This document shows positions 5,706 through 9,340 of a DNA stretch of 9,340 nt, one piece after another. The notes beneath the pieces were generated by a model, which had not been told where the DNA came from, ran no database searches, and was given only the letters and a program-made list of their open reading frames with translations. Numbering within the stretch: the stretch's first letter is position 1; each line of letters opens with the position of its first letter. A program made the translations under genes and the position numbers. The stretch spans positions 1-9,340 of the forward strand of contig CAJGEB010000031.1 of assembly GCA_904502045.1 (NCBI GenBank), in the 5' to 3' direction. Source of the DNA: an uncultured Oscillospiraceae bacterium (lineage in GTDB: Bacteria; Bacillota; Clostridia; Oscillospirales; Ruminococcaceae).

Positions 5706-7049
5706 TTAGTCTACATCATAGAAAACGTCATCAATGATGGTCTGTGCTGCTACAGCAATCGACTGTACGAGCTGGTCTACGCTTCCTGACTGATAGTTCC
5801 AAAGAACCTTCTGAGTGACGAGATCGTAAAGAGCTCCCCAACCGGATGCGTTAGGAATGTATACGTTTTCCTCCATCTGCTTCTCAAACGCCTTAAGCTC
5901 CTCGGAGTATCCGTAAGAAGCAAGTACCTTCTCGTCCCAAGAGCTCTGAACATCCTCGGGATATTCGGTAAACCATGCACTATGATAACTATACTGGAGA
6001 TAGTGCTCTACAAGTCCTTCACAGTCGATATTGTTGGTGATAGCAGTACCTCCTGCGTTTACATAGTTCTTAACTACGCCGCTTGTGTTGGAAGGAGCTA
6101 TCGGCATCTGTACCCATCCGATGTTTTCAGTACCAAAGGTTTCACACGCCTTCTGCCAGTCCCAAGAAGCCGAAACAAGCATTGCTATATTTCCTGCGCA
6201 GAAGCTGTTTATCCAAGAACCGTGGCTGTTGTCGTACCAGTTCTGAGTAACAAGGCTCTCCTCTTCCATGCAAGCTATCATATCACTGTCGGTAAGTGCA
6301 AAATAAGGAGTTCCGTCTTCTCTCCATCTGATAAAGTTTCCGTTTTCAACGGTTCCGAAGAATGCCTCTGACAAAGTTCCGGTAATTCCGAATTTATCTA
6401 TGGTTCCGTCATCGTCACTGTCGTATGTGAGCTCTTCCATAGCTTCGTTAAAGGTATTCCAGTTCCACTCGCCTTTCTTTTGAAGCTCAGCCGGATCATC
6501 AAGTCCTGCTTCTTCAAACAGGTCCTTACGGTAAATCATGTAGTAGGGGTTAACGTCGCGGTCTGCCCATGCATAGATCTTACCTTCATAGTTAAAAAAG
6601 TCCATTACGCCTTCGTTAAAGACTTCTCTCCAACCGCCGAACTGATCCCAGAAAGGATCTTCAAGCTTAAGCACCTTGTCTATCGGCTCAAGAAGTCCTT
6701 TTCTTATCCATGAGGGCATTGCCCAGCCGTATATGGAACATACGTCAGGTCCGGTTCCTGCTGCAAGAGCGTTCGCTATCTGAGAGTAATACGCAGCATT
6801 AACTCCGCCGCCGCCGATATTTCCGTACTCAACGGTAGCTCCCGTTGCCTCGTTGAATCTGGCTATGTCTCCTTGGTTGTCTAAAATGTCCCAGTGAGTC
6901 CACCAGGTCAATTCCTGACCTTTAAATGACTCTGTGTCAATTTCAAACTCAACTACGACATTAACAGAGCTGCCGCCGTTTCCGTTGCATCCTGCAAATA
7001 CTGTTACCAGCATTAATGCGCACAATGCAACTGCAAGTATCTTTTTCAT
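5706..7049 (-). CDS. ABC sugar-type extracellular solute-binding lipoprotein, copy A
   Basis: A 447-residue paralogue of the gene at 4264-5601, nearly identical over long stretches. It has a lipobox VFAGC with Cys21, then ELTWWTHWDIL, ANALAAGTGPDVCSIYGWAMP, YMIYRKDLFEEAGLDDP, GEWNWNTFNEAMEEL, the DSDDDGTID loop and the WGALYDLVTQKVLWNY block. Differences cluster in the N-terminal strand after the lipid anchor, in IYAWADRDVNPYY (NYVWMDRKVNTYY in copy B), and in the segment YSYHSAWFTEYPEDVQSSW through NVYIPNASG, where the two have diverged strongly. The start ATG at 7049 follows AAAAGGAGGC. It is the first of the pair in transcription order, 108 bases behind the surface-protein gene. The role is presumed to be capture of a carbohydrate for an unlinked importer; the ligand is unknown. 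Confidence 0.9.
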   Translation of the reverse strand: MKKILAVALCALMLVTVFAGCNGNGGSSVNVVVEFEIDTESFKGQELTWWTHWDILDNQGDIARFNEATGATVEYGNIGGGGVNAAYYSQIANALAAGTGPDVCSIYGWAMPSWIRKGLLEPIDKVLKLEDPFWDQFGGWREVFNEGVMDFFNYEGKIYAWADRDVNPYYMIYRKDLFEEAGLDDPAELQKKGEWNWNTFNEAMEELTYDSDDDGTIDKFGITGTLSEAFFGTVENGNFIRWREDGTPYFALTDSDMIACMEEESLVTQNWYDNSHGSWINSFCAGNIAMLVSASWDWQKACETFGTENIGWVQMPIAPSNTSGVVKNYVNAGGTAITNNIDCEGLVEHYLQYSYHSAWFTEYPEDVQSSWDEKVLASYGYSEELKAFEKQMEENVYIPNASGWGALYDLVTQKVLWNYQSGSVDQLVQSIAVAAQTIIDDVFYDVD

Positions 7050-7072
7050 GAAAATTGCCTCCTTTTAAATAT

Positions 7073-7091
7073 ATCATTATTTATTAATGAT
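7073..7091. repeat. AT-rich dyad in the copy A leader
   Basis: ATCATTA/TAATGAT (7 bp each) surrounds TTTAT, just upstream of the copy A ribosome site. It is shared in form with 5634-5648. Confidence 0.45.
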
Positions 7092-7109
7092 TCCCTGATA
7101 ATAATTTCC

Positions 7110-7139
7110 TCGGAGTCCGCTTCTTTAGCTTCACTCCGA
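7110..7139 (-). promoter_or_regulatory. Intercistronic hairpin after the surface-protein gene
   Basis: TCGGAGT (7110-7116) pairs with ACTCCGA (7133-7139) around a 16-base loop. No T-run follows on the minus strand. It may tune the expression ratio between the anchored protein and the solute-binding genes, or be a weak terminator; no promoter for the downstream gene is evident in the remaining gap. Confidence 0.5.
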
Positions 7140-7157
7140 CATTTTTCGCGGTCTTAC

Positions 7158-8003
7158 TTATACCGTTTTTTTCTTTTTAATGATAACTATTGCCGCTATT
7201 ACGACTACCGCAACAACTGCTGCAACAATTATATAAACGACAGTATTTCCTCCGCCGTTTCCGTTTCCTGCTCCGGAATTCTCTCCCGCAGAGCTCTCAG
7301 ATTCGGAATTCTCAGGCTCAGACACGGAAGTTTCGGGCTCAGACACTTCGGGGAACCCGCTGCCGCCCGCCAACCAATCCTCATAATCAAACGCATCTGC
7401 TTCAGCCTGTGTTTTAAAGAACGCTATGTAGTTTATGGCAACATAGTCCCCTGCGGCGAGGTTACCAACCGTTTGAATACTGAATCTCTCCGCTCTCTCA
7501 GAGGGTCCAAGCTTTCCGACTTGCATCCAGCCTAAAAACTTCGTCTGGAGATTTAACGTTACCTCGGTAAATTCGGTTTCGTTAACGTCGCCGCCTCTGC
7601 ATAGCTCTATCGGACCGACGTTCCATATATTGACTACTCTGACTCCGACAAAAGTGGACGCAGGATCAGTAATTTTTGCGCTGATTCCGAGTTTTACCAC
7701 TCTGTGCTTTGAGGAATCAATCTCAAACTCGCCCGCGGTGGATCCAAACTCCATATAGGCTGCTTGCGCGCTCTTTCCTTCGGGTATTTTTACTACCGCA
7801 GCGCCTCTTTCCGAATCCCATTCAATCACGCCGGTTCCCTGCGGGTCATGCGTTACTGCATAATCCGTGTAGTCCCAACCGGTATGTCCTTCTTCGGCAA
7901 AAGAGTATACGAGCGGCGCCGTTTCGGTTGCAGCAAATGCCGTAGATGCAAAAACACCAAGCGACAATACCAAAGCAACTACAATCGCCAAAATTCTCTT
8001 CAT
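7158..8003 (-). CDS. Signal-peptide, membrane-anchored surface protein with beta-rich domain
   Basis: A 281-residue protein not assigned to a named family. Residues 1-24 are a Sec signal peptide (MKRILAIVVALVLSLGVFAS, ending AFA). Residues about 28-215 form one predicted beta-rich domain, possibly a galactose-binding-like or jelly-roll fold. It ends in YVAINYIAFFKTQAEADAF, a closing motif I associate with carbohydrate-linked surface proteins of clostridia (recollection, not tested). Residues about 219-252 are a low-complexity Ser/Glu/Pro then Gly/Asn linker. Residues about 254-275 are one Val/Ile/Ala helix followed by KKKK, a stop-transfer anchor; no LPXTG motif is present. The ATG at 8003 has AGGGGG at 8015-8010. 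It is the first gene of the cluster with the two solute-binding lipoproteins, suggesting ligand presentation at the cell surface. Confidence 0.85.
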   Translation of the reverse strand: MKRILAIVVALVLSLGVFASTAFAATETAPLVYSFAEEGHTGWDYTDYAVTHDPQGTGVIEWDSERGAAVVKIPEGKSAQAAYMEFGSTAGEFEIDSSKHRVVKLGISAKITDPASTFVGVRVVNIWNVGPIELCRGGDVNETEFTEVTLNLQTKFLGWMQVGKLGPSERAERFSIQTVGNLAAGDYVAINYIAFFKTQAEADAFDYEDWLAGGSGFPEVSEPETSVSEPENSESESSAGENSGAGNGNGGGNTVVYIIVAAVVAVVVIAAIVIIKKKKTV

Positions 8004-8053
8004 TTCTTTCCCCCTAATTGTTTTTTACTACGCTAAATCAAACAACTACTCAC

Positions 8054-8096
8054 AAAAAACCTTCTGCGCAAAGGTACGTTCCAATGGCAGAAAATT
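8054..8096 (-). terminator. Terminator-like stem ending the leader RNA
   Basis: On the minus strand, AATTTTCTGC (8096-8087) pairs with GCAGAAGGTT (8067-8058), 10 bp with two G-U pairs, and the T-run at 8059-8054 follows. A competing small hairpin ACCTT/AAGGT (8075-8071 with 8063-8059) uses the same 3' arm and also abuts the T-run. The alternatives allow a switch, but either could be a plain terminator. Confidence 0.6.
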
Positions 8097-8189
8097 CCGG
8101 TAGACCGTTCCGATACACGCAATATTTCCGAGCTCAATAACGTCTTGAGCGGAGATGTCGCACTCCCCCTAATGCCGAATCAAGCTGTC
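8054..8189 (-). ncRNA. Unassigned structured leader RNA or small RNA upstream of the surface/solute-binding cluster
   Basis: A strong promoter at 8224-8196 predicts a transcript beginning near 8189 that ends at the T-run at 8059-8054, about 135 nt, with 50 bases left before the surface-protein ATG. Readable helices in order: GGAG/CTCC (8166-8163 with 8154-8151), directly adjacent GCTCAA/TTGAGC (8150-8145 with 8137-8132), CGG/CCG (8112-8110 with 8100-8098), then the terminator stem (8096-8058). CTTGA (8184-8180) can pair instead with TCAAG (8148-8144), giving an alternative fold. It does not match the SRP, 6S, T-box, SAM, cobalamin, glycine, purine or c-di-GMP signatures that I know. It may be a cis-acting attenuator/riboswitch or an independent sRNA. 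Confidence 0.55.
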
Positions 8190-8195
8190 GGTTTA

Positions 8196-8224
8196 ACTAT
8201 ATCATTTTCCTTCACTTTTGTCAA
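8196..8224 (-). promoter_or_regulatory. Extended -10 promoter for the leader RNA and cluster
   Basis: On the minus strand, TTGACA (8224-8219) and TATAGT (8201-8196) are 17 bases apart, with TGA immediately before the -10. The predicted start is G8189. Confidence 0.85.
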
Positions 8225-8444
8225 TAGCAATATATTCTATATTAAAAACTATATTATAATATTCAAATGCACCAATTTAAAGCGTTTTCGCCGCAAATAC
8301 AGCTGCTTAAAAAGACACTCCACCCCAGACTCAGATGCAGCTTTCTTTTTTGATATTTAGATTAAAAATGTTATTTTTGTTGCACTAAATATAACATAAA
8401 AACTTGTGCAAAATGCGGAAATTGTGTAATTTGCATAATATTAG
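8225..8444. other. AT-rich divergent intergenic region
   Basis: No convincing gene lies between the two divergent promoters. The stretch is AT-rich, with one less AT-rich island at about 8275-8345. TTGCAC (8380-8385) and GTGCAA (8406-8411) make a spaced inverted repeat upstream of the plus-strand promoter and could be a regulator site; this is position-based inference. Confidence 0.4.
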
Positions 8445-8473
8445 TTGACATATATTGAAAATAGTGGTAAAAT
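8445..8473 (+). promoter_or_regulatory. Extended -10 promoter for the 8546 lipoprotein
   Basis: TTGACA (8445-8450) and TAAAAT (8468-8473) are 17 bases apart, with TGG directly before the -10. The predicted start near 8480 gives a leader of about 66 bases containing the mini-frame at 8505. Confidence 0.85.
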
Positions 8474-8504
8474 AAAATTGACAAAAGAACAGGAGGTGTT
8501 TCCA

Positions 8505-8516
8505 ATGGGAATGTAA
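8505..8516 (+). CDS. Three-codon leader frame (Met-Gly-Met) with strong ribosome site
   Basis: ATG GGA ATG TAA follows a perfect AGGAGG (8491-8496) at 8 bases spacing, a better ribosome site than that of the gene behind it (AAGGAG at 8532-8537). The stop is 29 bases before the lipoprotein ATG at 8546. It could be a translational control element, a remnant of an older start, or chance. Its three-residue product would have no function of its own. Confidence 0.4.
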   Translation: MGM

Positions 8517-8545
8517 ATTGAAAAACAGCCCAAGGAGTAACAACT

Positions 8546-9238
8546 ATGAAAAAAATCATTGCTGTATTATTATTGGCAGTCTTTGTCTTCTCACTGAGCG
8601 GATGTTCCCCGCAAACCTATACGATACAGTCACAAGAAGCTACTTCACGAGTCGCTACTTTTACACTCAACGAGCTGCTTCAGAATCAAAGTGATGCTGT
8701 AATTGTCGGTAAGGTTAAAAATTCAACGCCTGTAATCTCCATCTACGAAAACTCAAACAGAAAATATGAGCCCAGTATGCTCAACGAAGTCGAGGTCGTG
8801 GAGGTTATTTCCGGCAATTTAAAAAAGGGCGATATAGTTACCGTTCATGAACTCGGCGACGGTTCCGTTTTTATCTATCGGAGTTATGAACAGTTTGGCG
8901 GATATTTAAAAACAGGTGATTATGTAATTCTTTTCTTGAATAAATCCGAAGACGAACACAACTACGTCGTTCAAGGAGAAAAAACATACAGAGAAAATCA
9001 CGACACCTACGTCATTGAAGCGGCAAGTGAGGTTAAAACTTTAAAAACTCTTTATTCCGTTCATCCTTGCCAAGGTCGTATATGGCTAACTGAGGATAAA
9101 CAAATTGACCAAGAGCGCAATGAAGGGCTGTTAAATTGGGTCGGTCGCAAAACCGAAGTAATTAAACCGGACGAAACCTACGAGGAATTCGTCACAAGGC
9201 TAAAAGATGTGATTGCAGATATTTCTGCTGCTGAATAA
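8546..9238 (+). CDS. Lipoprotein of unknown function
   Basis: A 230-residue predicted lipoprotein. The KK-hydrophobic signal ends FSLSGC, with the lipid on Cys20, so the protein should sit on the outer face of the membrane. The mature part has a segment of the type SDAVIVGKV followed by NEVEVVEVISGNLKKGDIVTVHELGDG and LKTGDYVILFL, a beta-rich layout like small OB-type or TIMP-like domains found in Firmicute lipoproteins (resemblance only). The C-terminal part is charged and helical (DETYEEFVTRLKDVIADI). I do not recognise a named family. The start ATG at 8546 has AAGGAG eight bases upstream. It is a single-gene transcript with its own promoter and terminator. Confidence 0.88.
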   Translation: MKKIIAVLLLAVFVFSLSGCSPQTYTIQSQEATSRVATFTLNELLQNQSDAVIVGKVKNSTPVISIYENSNRKYEPSMLNEVEVVEVISGNLKKGDIVTVHELGDGSVFIYRSYEQFGGYLKTGDYVILFLNKSEDEHNYVVQGEKTYRENHDTYVIEAASEVKTLKTLYSVHPCQGRIWLTEDKQIDQERNEGLLNWVGRKTEVIKPDETYEEFVTRLKDVIADISAAE

Positions 9239-9251
9239 AAATTATATAAAA

Positions 9252-9279
9252 AAAGGACAGAGTCGAAACTCTGTCCTTT
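9252..9279. terminator. Bidirectional terminator between the lipoprotein gene and tuf
   Basis: A 12-bp stem (9252-9263 with 9268-9279) has a CGAA loop, with core GGACAGAGT/ACTCTGTCC. The minus-strand side runs into seven T (9254-9248), strong for the tuf gene; the plus-strand side gives TTTAATTTTG. Confidence 0.9.
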
Positions 9280-9298
9280 AATTTTGTTAAAACGGCTA

Positions 9299-9340
9299 TT
9301 ATTCGTTAACCTTGATAACAACGCCGGAACCTACGGTACG
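9299..9340 (-). CDS. tuf: Elongation factor Tu, C-terminal 13 codons only
   Basis: The minus strand reads RTVGSGVVIKVNE then TAA, with TAG following. RTVGSGVV is the conserved C-terminal end of EF-Tu (usually GGRTVGSGVV...), the GTPase that brings aminoacyl-tRNA, and also SmpB-tmRNA, to the ribosome. Only the last 13 residues are inside the window. The strong terminator directly downstream fits a highly expressed gene. Confidence 0.82.
   Translation of the reverse strand, partial: RTVGSGVVIKVNE

Larger units (their letters stand above)
4210..7091 (-). repeat. Tandem duplication of leader + binding-protein gene + 3' hairpin
   Basis: The two units match in order: ATTAATAAA-type dyad, AAAAGGAGGC, a coding region starting MKKI(L/F)AV, a shared post-stop segment (TAACACTT...CATAATTCCC), and a hairpin with a TTTAT loop (minus strand). 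Unit A spans about 7091-5647 and unit B about 5648-4210, each roughly 1.44 kb. This indicates duplication of a whole expression unit followed by divergence. Confidence 0.85.

Noticed and set aside
8051..8189. Possible SRP RNA, 6S RNA or T-box in the 8054-8189 region
   Set aside because: It lacks the SRP GGUCAGG...GGAAGGAAGCAGCC core, 5' and 3' ends do not pair as in 6S RNA, and there is no T-box GGUGG-ACCGC antiterminator motif or tRNA-synthetase gene.
8371..8559. A 62-residue minus-strand open frame upstream of the lipoprotein gene
   Set aside because: It overlaps the strong plus-strand promoter and the start of the lipoprotein, has no ribosome site, and reads like translated AT-rich DNA.
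1..9340. CRISPR array, insertion sequence or prophage genes
   Set aside because: No regularly spaced repeats, transposase or integrase frames, or terminal inverted repeats with target duplications were seen.

Overview
The window looks like chromosomal DNA of a low-to-moderate GC Gram-positive bacterium, most likely a clostridial (Oscillospiraceae/Lachnospiraceae-type) gut or anaerobic Firmicute. The evidence is near-consensus sigma-A promoters, strong AGGAGG ribosome binding sites, GTG starts, lipoprotein signal peptides, C-terminally anchored surface proteins, and the smpB-ssrA pair. Species cannot be told from the sequence alone.

Layout, left to right. (1) Positions 1-744, minus strand: the N-terminal 248 residues of a secreted protein with an EF-hand/dockerin-like loop, a DUF4430-like segment and an Ig/peptidase-regulatory-like segment; its 3' end lies outside the window. 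It is divergent from (2) smpB (913-1380, plus) and ssrA/tmRNA (1402-1744, plus), the trans-translation pair that rescues stalled ribosomes. A bidirectional terminator at 1842-1877 separates ssrA from (3) a MATE-family efflux transporter (1909-3285, minus), which is divergent from an AraC-family regulator (3425-4144, plus). (4) A minus-strand cluster, read from 8224 down to 4200: strong promoter, a structured leader of about 135 nt ending in a terminator-like stem, a signal-peptide/membrane-anchored surface protein (7158-8003), and two tandem paralogous sugar-type ABC solute-binding lipoproteins (5706-7049 and 4264-5601) with a final terminator. (5) A plus-strand lipoprotein of unknown function (8546-9238) with its own promoter and a tiny Met-Gly-Met upstream frame. 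(6) A bidirectional terminator and the last 13 codons of an EF-Tu gene (tuf, minus strand) at the right edge.

How the genes fit together: the cluster in (4) looks like a surface capture module. An anchored beta-rich protein is followed by two duplicated, diversifying binding proteins, with no permease or ATPase in the window, so any transporter must be encoded elsewhere. Two parts of it appear least described. One is the promoter-leader-terminator arrangement at 8224-8054, which I could not assign to a known RNA class. The other is the pair of hairpins behind the two binding-protein genes: they show compensatory base changes, and only the last one carries a U-tract. The MATE/AraC pair looks like a separate, self-contained resistance/efflux module.
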